In this document: in pieces, positions 8,895 to 16,979 of the stretch
Layout: every line of letters starts with the position of its first letter
How positions within the stretch are numbered: the stretch's first letter is position 1
Source of the DNA: Calothrix membranacea FACHB-236
Lineage (GTDB): Bacteria > Cyanobacteriota > Cyanobacteriia > Cyanobacteriales > Nostocaceae
Direction of reading: 5' to 3'
DNA length: 63,714 nt
NCBI RefSeq assembly: GCF_014696315.1
Contig: NZ_JACJPX010000048.1
Location: 1 to 63,714 of the forward strand
Translations under genes and position numbers: made by a program
Notes under the pieces: model-generated
The model's input: only the letters and a program-made list of their open reading frames with translations
Databases searched by the model: none
Told to the model about the DNA's origin: nothing

Positions 8895-9028
8895 ATTCGT
8901 AATTGATAGTTCGTAATTCGTAGTTATAAGCTAGTGCTTGAGCGTAGAAGTTTTTGCTTGCAACTCAGGGCTAAAGTTCTGGCTAAAAAACTAATTCCAC
9001 AAATTACGAACTACGAACTACGAATTAC
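8895..9028. repeat. Inverted AATTCGTAGTT repeat clusters between convergent genes
   Basis: Tandem copies of AATTCGTAGTT-like words at 8895-8927 face their reverse complements at 9001-9028 across about 73 bases. The two clusters could fold into a long stem between the convergent 79-residue gene and the GDYXXLXY gene and may end transcription from both sides. Confidence 0.6.
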
Positions 9029-9031
9029 TAA

Positions 9032-9790
9032 TTATTCAAAACGATAGTTGCGATCGCGCACCCATAAACTGATGGGTACAGCATTACCTTGAGGATCAAC
9101 TTTAACTTTGACTACTATTGGTCGTCGTCTCCCCTCACGAGAGTCTAAAGCACGGGAAATATCTCTACTAATCCGTTCCCGTTGTTCTTCTGGGATGTAA
9201 TATGTCTCTACGCCATAATTGACAACGCCATCCCGATATACGCCTTTTAAGGCGACCTGATCATTTGGTAAATTTGTGGGTCGTCTTCCGCTTACGCGGA
9301 TTGGCCTCCAAGCAGATGGAACACCACGACCAGAAAATTCTCTCTCTTCCAAAGTTACATACAAATTGGTTCCTTCCGCCAATTGTCTGTTTCTACCTCT
9401 ATTTTGCCGTAGCAACTCCTGCCACCCTGGCAGTCTTCTCAAAGTTGCAATCCGGGAGATGTTATAGTCTAAATTGATGGCGAAGTTTTGCCGCACATCA
9501 TCAGGATCTACAGACGCACTTTGCAAAATTACTGTTTTTCCTGCAACGTCTGTGTAAACAGCTTGGGTGGGTACTGCCATAATCAACCCTGTTTGAATTA
9601 ACAGGGGAACCAGTAGCCGCCAAAAAGGTAAGGGCTGGTTTGCTTTTTGTTCAGTAGCAATTAAATAATCCCGAAAAGTCAGCTTTCCAGAAAATTCAGC
9701 TTCGGGAGACCAGCTTTGATTAGATTTATTCGATGATTTATTTGATTCAGAACCGCTGGATTTATTGGATTCAGAGGCATTACTTTTCAT
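9032..9790 (-). CDS. GDYXXLXY domain-containing membrane protein
   Basis: A 252-residue protein. The N-terminal 40 residues are Ser/Asn/Lys rich and low in complexity (repeats of SESNKSS). One hydrophobic helix (FWRLLVPLLIQTGLIMAVP, near residues 56-74) follows, and then an extracytoplasmic domain. That domain contains FAINLDYNISRI, the local form of the GDYxxLxY signature, and the later GVYRDGVVNYGVETYYIPE segment of the family. GDYXXLXY proteins are often encoded beside DUF2157 membrane proteins, and the next gene upstream on this strand is DUF2157, which supports both calls. The function is unknown. The gap of 309 bases to DUF2157 makes one transcript possible but unproven. Confidence 0.8.
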   Translation of the reverse strand: MKSNASESNKSSGSESNKSSNKSNQSWSPEAEFSGKLTFRDYLIATEQKANQPLPFWRLLVPLLIQTGLIMAVPTQAVYTDVAGKTVILQSASVDPDDVRQNFAINLDYNISRIATLRRLPGWQELLRQNRGRNRQLAEGTNLYVTLEEREFSGRGVPSAWRPIRVSGRRPTNLPNDQVALKGVYRDGVVNYGVETYYIPEEQRERISRDISRALDSREGRRRPIVVKVKVDPQGNAVPISLWVRDRNYRFE

Positions 9791-10099
9791 GGGCGTAGTC
9801 CTGAAAGGGGAGAGAAATAAGCAGGATTAGGACTTACGCAGAGACAGGCTAAGGAACTTCAGTCTAAAAAAATATTCCATTGCTATGTCAGCAGAGGAAT
9901 TAGAAGAAGCAGAGGAGAAAGAATTTGTTCCGCTGAAAGTGGGATAATTTATTTTCCGGAAATCCCTAAATAATCAACTATTAGGAATACACAGAGATAA
10001 TATTCTATCGAATTCTTCGTAATTACGAATTACGAAATGTAAATAGGCTTGTACCTCTTACCAATGACAAATGAAAAAGAACAAAGGACAAAAGACAAC
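9791..10099. other. Intergenic region with a 9-bp hairpin
   Basis: The gap between GDYXXLXY and DUF2157. Arms 10016-10024 and 10028-10036 form a perfect 9-base stem on a 3-base loop built from the TTCGTAATT dispersed repeat. The word TTAGGACTTACGCA at 9828-9841 resembles ends of dispersed cyanobacterial mobile elements, but no second end is visible. No gene is supported here. Confidence 0.5.
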
Positions 10100-11536
10100 T
10101 TACGAATTGCTTTTTTTACTTTTTCTTTCAGATTGGCGACGTTCAAACCATAGTCCGGCGCTAATTAGTACAGAACCGCACATTACAAAAACCAGCGACT
10201 TGACTAGCAAGTCTGTATTGTACTCCCACACGCGACTGAGGACTTGTAAAGTTAACAATAGCATACCGCCCCAAAAGGAGGATCTATCGTTGAGTTTCAA
10301 TCCTTCTTGAATTAGTTTCCAAGCTAAGATGACTAACAGAACGTTGAAGGTAAAAATTCCCAGTTCGCTAATACGAGTAATACCTTGATGCCAAAAAGGT
10401 ACTAAAGCCGTAATGCCAATAAATATCCCAATCAGGATCAGGTTGAAAACCATTTCTCGACGGGCAGGATTGTTGCGTTGACGCAGCAGAAATAACCATT
10501 GTAATACTGCCAAGCCACTGAGAATTCCTATATCGATGATGGGAAGAGTTCTGAGGATGTTGCTGTTAGTAGTTGGCGGTATATAACCATTTTCGGGAAA
10601 TTGCCATTGCCAACGGAAGGACAAGATATAAAATGCAAAACCAAAACCGAATAAAGCCAGACTACGGGCTAGAGGTTGAAACAAGCGATAATTGACTGTG
10701 GGAAATAGTAAATCATCGTAACTCCACAATAAAGCTGGTGGGAGTGCAAAGGCAAAGGATGCCACCCACGGCGCAATATCAGTGTAAGTTAGTACTTGTA
10801 AAGGATTGAGGTTGAATTGCAAGGAACTTGCAAACGCAAAAACTGCTAATCCAAAAATCCAGCGCGATCGGCAAAAATAGGCTAAGGGTACAAAGAATAG
10901 CCATGAGATCAAGGGCATATGGCGCACAATTAATCTTGCCCAAGTCCATTCGCCCTGAGTGTACCACCAGTCTCCGAGTCCACTCCAATAGCCAATTAAG
11001 ACAAGGACAATGCCCAGAATACCCAAGGAATTTATGGATAGACTGTAAGCCATGACTACAACCCCAAATCCCCAAGCAATAAACAGTTCCGCAGTGGAAC
11101 CAGCAATATTGAAGACTTGGGCCATCAAGAGGATATTTGCGCCTAAAATAAAAGCGCCTAATATCAGTAAAGCCTCTCCCAATAGACGTTTGCTGCGGTC
11201 AGGTTTTTTGCCTTCAGCTTTCCGAAGTGCAGGTTCTCGCCAAGTGTAAAAACCAGTGATAGTAACAGATAGAAACAAACTGATCATCAAGATAAACTTG
11301 ACATCACGTGACCATTCTTGCCAGTTGGCGGCAATAAAAATAATCACACCTAAGACTAACAAGATACCGCCGACTGCGATCGCAATCATCCGCGAGCGAT
11401 CGCGCGTTGCTGCTTCTATGTTATTAAATTGATAACGGTCTGCTAGCTGTTGGTATTGTGAAGCACTAATTATGCCTTCGTCTCGCCATAGTTGTGCTTC
11501 TTTGCGTATTTTTCGCTGAAAATTATCTAATATCAT
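10100..11536 (-). CDS. DUF2157 domain-containing membrane protein
   Basis: A 478-residue integral membrane protein. The soluble N-terminal DUF2157 segment (residues 1-60) includes EAQLWRDEGIISASQYQQLADRY, and about twelve or more hydrophobic helices follow. The family is of unknown function and is usually linked to GDYXXLXY, as here. The correct start is the ATG at 11536, preceded by AAGAGGG. The frame stays open upstream only because it runs through GGGGATT-type tandem repeats, which would add a meaningless 54-residue Pro-rich tail. A basic C-terminus (FERRQSERKSKKSNS) probably remains in the cytoplasm. Confidence 0.85.
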   Translation of the reverse strand: MILDNFQRKIRKEAQLWRDEGIISASQYQQLADRYQFNNIEAATRDRSRMIAIAVGGILLVLGVIIFIAANWQEWSRDVKFILMISLFLSVTITGFYTWREPALRKAEGKKPDRSKRLLGEALLILGAFILGANILLMAQVFNIAGSTAELFIAWGFGVVVMAYSLSINSLGILGIVLVLIGYWSGLGDWWYTQGEWTWARLIVRHMPLISWLFFVPLAYFCRSRWIFGLAVFAFASSLQFNLNPLQVLTYTDIAPWVASFAFALPPALLWSYDDLLFPTVNYRLFQPLARSLALFGFGFAFYILSFRWQWQFPENGYIPPTTNSNILRTLPIIDIGILSGLAVLQWLFLLRQRNNPARREMVFNLILIGIFIGITALVPFWHQGITRISELGIFTFNVLLVILAWKLIQEGLKLNDRSSFWGGMLLLTLQVLSRVWEYNTDLLVKSLVFVMCGSVLISAGLWFERRQSERKSKKSNS

Positions 11537-11550
11537 GACCCTCTTTGGTG

Positions 11551-11603
11551 TAGTTTGGGGGCTGGGGATTGGGGACTGGGGATTGGGGACTGGGGACTGG
11601 GAA
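11551..11603. repeat. GGGGATT/GGGGACT tandem repeats
   Basis: About six or seven copies of a GGGGATT/GGGGACT heptanucleotide lie just upstream of the DUF2157 start. Similar runs recur near 40571 and 62976. Confidence 0.8.
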
Positions 11604-11771
11604 GATAAGGGAATATGGGGAAAGGGGAAATAATCAATTACAAACACCAAACACCAAATGCCAAATGCCCCATGCCCAATCCCCCATGCCCATTTCAAAT
11701 GACATGATGTTTTTCAGTATGCAGCTAAACCTTAGCTGGGCATTGTTCTTTCATAACAGTTTGATTTTGCG

Positions 11772-12731
11772 ATGGAAAAACCTTCAAATCTATTAATTAA
11801 ACTTGCAAAGCGTTTGTTTGCAAACGTTGATATTCAAGAAAAATTTATTGAGGCGCTAATTAATCCCCAACCTTTTCATCCTTGCATTCTGTGGTGCCAA
11901 GAAAGACCAAATATTTCACATTTTTCTGTAGAAATACCAGCCAGTTGGCAACCTGAATTTGTAGATAGATTACCTTTAGGAGAAAAGCCAGGTAAACATC
12001 CTCTACATGACCAAGGCGATTTTTATTGTCTGGATTTTTCTTCTGTATTTGCCGCTGCACCTTTATTAGCAATACCATCATCGGTAAAGCTGATTTTTGA
12101 TATGTGTGCTGCACCAGGGGGCAAGAGTATCTTTGCGTGGAAAGCTTTACAACCTGAGTTACTAATTAGTAATGAGGTAATTGGTAAACGTTTAGGAATG
12201 TTAATTTCTAATTTGAAACGTTGCCAGATTAAACCCAGCTTTGTAGTTAATCGTGATTCTAGTATTTTCGCGGAAACTATACCATTATCTAGTAACTTGG
12301 TATTAGTCGATGCTCCTTGTTCTGGGCAATCTTTACTTGCTAAAGGTGAAAAAGCCGCAGGATGTTTTCACCCAACTAATATTAATAAATGTGCTAATCG
12401 GCAAAAACGCATTATAGCTAATTCTGCTAAATTGGTAGCACCTCAAGGTTATTTAGCTTATATGACTTGTACTTATTCTCCTGAAGAAAATGAGGAAGTA
12501 TGTGAATGGTTTTTACAGCGGTTTCCCCAATTTGAGGCAATTGCAGTGAATAATTTACAAAATTACCAATCCCATTTAACTGATATGCCTTGTTATCGGC
12601 TATTTCCCCAAGATAGGTTAGGGGCAGGAGCATTTACAGTACTGTTCAAAAATACAGAAATGGGTGAGCCAAAGGAAGTAGATGAAGAGATTTTTAATCA
12701 GCTTGGTTGTAGAGAAATTTTGCCTAAATAA
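11772..12731 (+). CDS. RsmB/NSUN-family RNA (cytosine-5) methyltransferase
   Basis: A 319-residue SAM-dependent methyltransferase acting on C5 of cytosine in RNA. The motifs are complete: the SAM-binding loop DMCAAPGGKS at residues 110-119, DAPCSG with Cys183 (motif IV, product release) and TCTYSPEEN with the nucleophile Cys233 (motif VI). The N-terminal region is short compared with RsmB (no NusB-like domain) and there is no PUA domain, so it resembles the compact RsmF/NSUN forms. The target could be 16S rRNA or tRNA and cannot be decided here. The ATG at 11772 gives the full fold. It is followed by a long AT-rich non-coding gap. Confidence 0.88.
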   Translation: MEKPSNLLIKLAKRLFANVDIQEKFIEALINPQPFHPCILWCQERPNISHFSVEIPASWQPEFVDRLPLGEKPGKHPLHDQGDFYCLDFSSVFAAAPLLAIPSSVKLIFDMCAAPGGKSIFAWKALQPELLISNEVIGKRLGMLISNLKRCQIKPSFVVNRDSSIFAETIPLSSNLVLVDAPCSGQSLLAKGEKAAGCFHPTNINKCANRQKRIIANSAKLVAPQGYLAYMTCTYSPEENEEVCEWFLQRFPQFEAIAVNNLQNYQSHLTDMPCYRLFPQDRLGAGAFTVLFKNTEMGEPKEVDEEIFNQLGCREILPK

Positions 12732-13414
12732 TAATTAAAGATTATCAATTTAAATAACGCAAAATTTGATTTTATGCTTAGTGCTTAATATCATTTAATT
12801 TTCATAATGATACAAATACATGGTATGAGCATATATCTCAATACGCTTGGGTTAAGCTCATTAGCGATTGATTTGCCACTTATTAAAAAAGCCAGCAGCA
12901 TTGGGGGATTCTCCCCCAAACCCCCGATTGGGTGACGGTTGCGTCCCCCAAACCCCCTCCAAAATTATGGATACATACTTTTCCTATCAGAGAGGCTACG
13001 CATAGCTTGCTTCCCAGCAGGGGTTCAGCTTTGTTGTACTAGCTATGTAATTCATTTATCTCAGAAACACTGTATAGCGCTGGCATCAATCCTAAATATT
13101 TATTTATGCCAATTTATTTAATTAAAAATGTAGTGACCATAACATTTGTCTGGAAGATACTACATTATCTTTTTTAAAGATTCAAATAATTTTTATCTTT
13201 TCAGGGTCAGCTATCACTTCGTTAAGCTACCTAATGCATCTAAAAAAGCTACATCTATCCTAGTATATAAGCTTGGAGGTGATTACTTGTATTTACTATA
13301 AAGCAGGTGCAAAATTTCTCTAAGTTCATCAAGCCTTAATAGTATCCTCGTATTTCTGCTAGGAAGAATAAGGTAGAGTAGAGGTCTTATAACTCTATAC
13401 ATTAAGTAATTTCC
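12732..13414. other. Long intergenic region with dispersed-repeat hairpin
   Basis: No convincing gene is present. A stem of 8 bp (12901-12908 with 12912-12919, loop of 3) starts a C-rich dispersed repeat (12901-12960) built from CCCCCAAACCCCC words. A fragment near 12985-13025 resembles the dispersed GCTACGCATAGCTTGCTTCCC repeat of Nostocales. The rest is AT-rich, and the promoter of the CAP-domain gene must lie near its right end. Confidence 0.55.
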
Positions 13415-13963
13415 ATGTTCCGACAAACTGCTTTTGGCATAGCTTTAAGTACGCTTGTCCTTGCCAGTGGATTAACAACTACTCCTATTGCAGGTCACAG
13501 TTCTCCACAAAAAAGCCCTCATAATAAACCGTTATCGATCGCTTCAAATCAGGTTGCTGCATCAAATACTGTTTTTAAAACTACATCTCTAGAAAAATCA
13601 GTTTTTGACCAAATTAATCGATATCGTGTTTCTAAGGGTTTATCAAAGTTGACCCTAAATGCAAATATCACTCGGCAGGCAAGAATTCATAGTCAAAATA
13701 TGGCTAATGGTAAAGTTCCTTTTAGCCATCAAGGTTTTGAGAGGCGAGTCACTGTTCTGCCCATTATTTACAAAAGTGCAGGAGAAAATGTTGCTTTTAA
13801 CCAAGGATATAGCGATCCGGCCTCACAAGCTGTCATTGGTTGGAAGAACAGTCCAGGGCATCTCAAAAACATCAAAGGAAAGTATAATCTCACAGGGATT
13901 GGCGTTGCTGCTAATAAAAAAGGCGAAGTCTATCTCACACAGATTTTCTTGCAAACTAATTAG
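13415..13963 (+). CDS. CAP (SCP/PR-1) domain secreted protein
   Basis: A 182-residue exported protein. Residues 1-28 form a signal peptide (FGIALSTLVLASGLTTTPIAG). A Ser/Asn-rich spacer leads to a CAP domain from about residue 66: EKSVFDQINRYRVSKGLSKLTLN, then ARIHSQNMANG and FSHQG, then AGENVAFNQG, VIGWKNSPGHLKNI and the final GIGVAANKKGEVYLTQIF. The His of FSHQ, the Glu of GEN and the His of GHLKN match the cavity residues of bacterial CAP proteins (YkwD type). Bacterial members are extracytoplasmic, and their substrate or ligand is mostly unknown. The single-gene transcription unit is preceded by an AT-rich region. Confidence 0.9.
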   Translation: MFRQTAFGIALSTLVLASGLTTTPIAGHSSPQKSPHNKPLSIASNQVAASNTVFKTTSLEKSVFDQINRYRVSKGLSKLTLNANITRQARIHSQNMANGKVPFSHQGFERRVTVLPIIYKSAGENVAFNQGYSDPASQAVIGWKNSPGHLKNIKGKYNLTGIGVAANKKGEVYLTQIFLQTN

Positions 13964-14140
13964 TGCTGAGTACTAGGTTAAATTTTGTACTAATTAGAAA
14001 TTTTTGCCAATCTGCACTAGTACATCAGAAAAGATGGCTACTTAAGGATGGCTAGAAATTCTGCTTTTTTTGCACAATAATAATGTAGTGTCTCATAGAA
14101 CTCGCTTCTGTTAGACACTGCAATTATTCTTGAGTGATTC

Positions 14141-14770
14141 ATGACATTACAAGATTTTCAGGTGAGCGATCGCGACCTTAGCGAAACTGCTCTATCTCAG
14201 TATTTAAAATCAGAGGCGATCGCTGTTGATACGGAAACAATGGGATTACTACCACAGCGCGATCGCCTTTGTCTTGTCCAGCTGTGTAACCTAGAGGGCC
14301 AAGTAACTGCAGTTCGCATCGCCAAAGGGCAAACTGAAGCACCAAATTTACAAAAACTGTTAGAAGCAGCTAATATCCAGAAGGTATTTCACTTTGCGCG
14401 TTTCGATATTGCTACTTTACGTTACAACTTAGGCATTAACGTTCAGCCTGTTTTTTGCACAAAAATAGCTAGTAAATTAGCTCGTACTTACACCAATCGT
14501 CACGGGCTAAAAGATGTAGTGCAGGAATTAGAAAAAGTCGAACTTGATAAAAGCGCTCAAAGTTCTGATTGGGGTAACGCTGTTAATTTATCTGTAGAAC
14601 AGCTGAATTATGCTGCTAATGATGTGCGCTATTTACTCAGTGTTAAAAACAAATTAATTGCGATGCTTAAAAGAGAAGAACGTTGGCAAATTGCTCAAGA
14701 ATGTTTTCAAGTTCTACCAACAATTGTTTCCTTAGATTTATTGCAGTATAAAGATATATTTGAACACTAG
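14141..14770 (+). CDS. rnd: Ribonuclease D (short, exonuclease domain only)
   Basis: A 209-residue 3'-5' exoribonuclease of the DEDDy type. The catalytic residues are visible: Asp30 and Glu32 in DTETMGL, Asp89 in FHFARFDIATL, and Tyr157 with Asp161 in YAANDVRYLL. E. coli RNase D has about 375 residues with two HRDC domains; here these are absent, as in many cyanobacterial and alphaproteobacterial RNase D-like proteins. The role is likely trimming of tRNA and other stable-RNA 3' ends. The ATG at 14141 starts directly at the conserved fold, and the gene appears monocistronic. Confidence 0.9.
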   Translation: MTLQDFQVSDRDLSETALSQYLKSEAIAVDTETMGLLPQRDRLCLVQLCNLEGQVTAVRIAKGQTEAPNLQKLLEAANIQKVFHFARFDIATLRYNLGINVQPVFCTKIASKLARTYTNRHGLKDVVQELEKVELDKSAQSSDWGNAVNLSVEQLNYAANDVRYLLSVKNKLIAMLKREERWQIAQECFQVLPTIVSLDLLQYKDIFEH

Positions 14771-14953
14771 TAAGTAGTAGAGCGGTGCAATTAAAGATAG
14801 CTGGTAAGGGCTGTCATTAGTTATTTGTCATTGGTCATTCGTAAGGGTTTTAAGCCTATACCCTAGCTGAAGCTGCTCTATGTCTACAAAATCAATGAAA
14901 CGCCTACTCCGTCTTAATTTTGAATTTTGAATTCTGTCTTACGGTACTAGTTG

Positions 14954-15424
14954 CTAGACTTCATACATTTTTTGATGTTCAGCTAAAAGCTGGAGATACT
15001 TCTCATTGGTCTTTGCTTGTATCCATTTGGTTTTAAATATTGCTGCTGATTCTGCTTTAACTGGGTCTACATCATAAGGTAGAATCTCTTTTTTTTCACC
15101 TGCTGCTGGCGAACTAGATTTATATTTCCTACCAGTTTTATGATTAGCATAACGGCGCGATCGCGTATAACCCATTTGTAAAAACTTGCGTGCCATATCT
15201 GCACCAATAAAATCATTATTTTCTAAATAATCTAAAAAAATCTCATAAATCTTTTCACTTGAATCTTTAGCGATATCTGGAGTTTTAAATCGCCAGTAAG
15301 GTAGAATTTCCGATTTGTATGGCTCTACTAAAAGTACACCCTGCTCACCTTTACCAACACGATAGAGTTCCGGATGTTGGCGAAAATTAATATTGGCAAA
15401 GTCTAAAGAATAATCGAAAGGCAT
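14954..15424 (-). CDS. DUF4385 domain-containing protein
   Basis: A 156-residue soluble protein that spans a complete DUF4385 domain: FDYSLDFANINFRQHPELYRVGKGEQGVL, then LLVEPYKSEILPYWRFKTPDIA, then DFIGADMARKFLQMGYTRSRRYANHKTG and the C-terminal AESAAIFKTKWIQAKTNEKYLQL. The function is unknown. It is rich in Tyr, Arg and Lys and has no export signal. The family also occurs in phages and eukaryotes. It diverges from the VOC protein gene, sharing a roughly 75-base promoter region. Confidence 0.85.
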   Translation of the reverse strand: MPFDYSLDFANINFRQHPELYRVGKGEQGVLLVEPYKSEILPYWRFKTPDIAKDSSEKIYEIFLDYLENNDFIGADMARKFLQMGYTRSRRYANHKTGRKYKSSSPAAGEKKEILPYDVDPVKAESAAIFKTKWIQAKTNEKYLQLLAEHQKMYEV

Positions 15425-15500
15425 GGTAAGTTTTTAAGATAAATAATAAACTTTGAACAAAAAGTTTATCTTCTATCTTTGTAGGGAAGTTGATTCTGCC

Positions 15501-15968
15501 ATGCTATCTAGCTCTTGTGCTGCGAACAGTGTCTTAGCTGCTGGTGTTCTACGTAAGGTACATCACATTGCTCTCAACGTTCAAGATATGCAAGCATCCC
15601 GACATTTTTATGGCAATATTTTAGGTTTACATGAACTTACAGGTGATGAAGTTCCCGCAACCTTGGTTGAACTTGTCGCTGCTGGTAAGGTAGCTAACTT
15701 CATTACTCCTGATGGCACAATTCTAGATTTATTTGGAGAACCGGATTTATCACCACCAGATCCCAATCCTGAGAAGTCTTTCACCAGAGCATACCACCTA
15801 GCGTTTGACATCGATCCGCAATTATTCGATCAAGCGGCAGCAGTAATTAGAGACAATCAAATTGCGATCGCTCATGGGCCGGTTACCCGCCCCACTGGTA
15901 GAGGTGTATACTTCTATGACCCTGATGGTTTTATGATTGAGATTCGTTGCGATCCAGTTGCAGATTAA
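15501..15968 (+). CDS. VOC family (glyoxalase/dioxygenase-like) protein
   Basis: A 155-residue metalloprotein-like fold made of two beta-alpha-beta-beta-beta modules. The first begins RKVHHIALNVQDMQASRHFYGNILGL and the second AYHLAFDIDPQLFDQAAAVI, ending in RGVYFYDPDGFMIEIRCDP. Candidate metal ligands are the His in HHIALNV, the His in YHLAFDI and the Glu in MIEIRC. VOC members include glyoxalase I, fosfomycin resistance enzymes and ring-cleavage dioxygenases, and the reaction cannot be assigned. The ATG at 15501 has an upstream GGGAAG and starts next to the fold. A longer frame from a TTG at 15453 is less likely. Confidence 0.85.
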   Translation: MLSSSCAANSVLAAGVLRKVHHIALNVQDMQASRHFYGNILGLHELTGDEVPATLVELVAAGKVANFITPDGTILDLFGEPDLSPPDPNPEKSFTRAYHLAFDIDPQLFDQAAAVIRDNQIAIAHGPVTRPTGRGVYFYDPDGFMIEIRCDPVAD

Positions 15969-16617
15969 GAAACTCTCACAGTCTGGCTGCAAGTATATAG
16001 ATATATTCGCCTTTAGCGTTTCCTAGGGAATACAGCAACTAACTGTATCACCTAGAAGAATTGCTTGTGTTTGATTAATGAATCAGTTTTATAGAGCAAT
16101 CGGATTTTGGTGCCAGTATTGTATTGAGGTAAAGACTTTCAGCATTTTTCTGTTGCGATGCATCTTTATCGCAAATTGATATAAAGCAATTTTTTATATT
16201 TCATCATTTAATACTTTATATATTTATTGTTGGGTTTGATAAATATACGAACCAGCTGTTGAGGTGATAATTCCGGATTTTTGTACAAAAATCCGTAATT
16301 TTTCTCTTATGTAAAGAATGACTCTACAAGTATATTTATTGGTAGTTGCACAAGCTGATTTCTCAAACAAGATATCTAAAGAATAAGTGTATTGGCAATA
16401 CATAAATACTTCAATTAACAACTTAAATATTTAATTGCTTAATAAAAAAGTTGTTAATGAGGTTTAAATATTTAGCATCAAGATGGTTTGTGATTACAGC
16501 GTTCTGCAAGATAAAAAGTCAACTCCACCAAATTTAGTAATTAGAAAATTGGTGAGCTAAGAGTTCAGTGCATCTCCCTTGTTCACAAGTCTAACCCCTC
16601 ATCACATCAATAAGAAT
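15969..16617. other. Intergenic region with large palindrome
   Basis: AT-rich and apparently non-coding. It contains the palindrome at 16269-16300, described separately, and a 7-bp stem TTGCGAT/ATCGCAA at 16151-16172. A 65-codon open frame on the minus strand across 16224-16421 contains the palindrome and has no ribosome binding site, so I do not accept it. Confidence 0.5.
16269..16300. repeat. 32-bp near-perfect palindrome
   Basis: Bases 16274-16295 form a perfect 22-bp palindrome centred on TGTACA. It is extended by AATT on both sides after one mismatch. With no loop of its own it could be a cruciform or a dimeric protein-binding site; as RNA it folds into a tight hairpin and may act as a terminator for the VOC gene 300 bases upstream. 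Confidence 0.7.
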
Positions 16618-16956
16618 ATGCACCAATACTGTCAAAATATCATTGCACTGGCTGTAGTTTCAATTTCTGCTTTGACTGTGATGCCATGCCAAGCACAAAC
16701 TGCACCAGAATCAAATAACAACGATACTAATAAGATTAGCCCCATATCTACAGAACCATCTATTGGCATCAATCCAACTGCGCCATCTCAAGGTAATAAT
16801 TCCAGTTCTTCCACAAATAACCAACTCAATATTTTATCTGAAAACCTGAGTGATCCTTCTACTAATGCTACTGTCACTACACCAGAGACAGCTAAACCTA
16901 GTACAAGGATTCCTATTGGCAGCAGAATTTTTGCTGTACCTACAATGGAACAATAA
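16618..16956 (+). CDS. Secreted Ser/Thr/Asn-rich protein of unknown function
   Basis: Starting at ATG 16618, the product has 112 residues. A signal peptide (IIALAVVSISALTVMPCQAQ) ends near residue 27. The remainder is low-complexity Ser/Thr/Asn/Pro-rich sequence ending in TRIPIGSRIFAVPTMEQ, with no predicted fold. The cysteine in MPCQAQ sits just before the predicted cleavage site but does not make a convincing lipobox. The longer frame begins with a TTG at 16579 and would place 13 polar residues before the signal, so the ATG is preferred. I do not recognise a family. Confidence 0.55.
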   Translation: MHQYCQNIIALAVVSISALTVMPCQAQTAPESNNNDTNKISPISTEPSIGINPTAPSQGNNSSSSTNNQLNILSENLSDPSTNATVTTPETAKPSTRIPIGSRIFAVPTMEQ

Positions 16957-16979
16957 TTAAATTGTGAATCAGCAATAGT

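Noticed and set aside
9828-9841. TTAGGACTTACGCA as an end of a miniature mobile element
   Set aside because: No matching inverted end or target duplication was found within the gap.
11537-11698. N-terminal 54-residue extension of the DUF2157 protein
   Set aside because: It is translated from GGGGATT-type tandem repeats; the ATG at 11536 has a good AAGAGGG box and begins the domain.
12939-13121. 60-residue plus-strand open frame
   Set aside because: It crosses a dispersed C-rich repeat and lacks a start signal; I see no protein-like pattern.
16224-16421. 65-residue minus-strand open frame
   Set aside because: It includes the large palindrome, has no ribosome binding site and shows no recognisable composition or motif.
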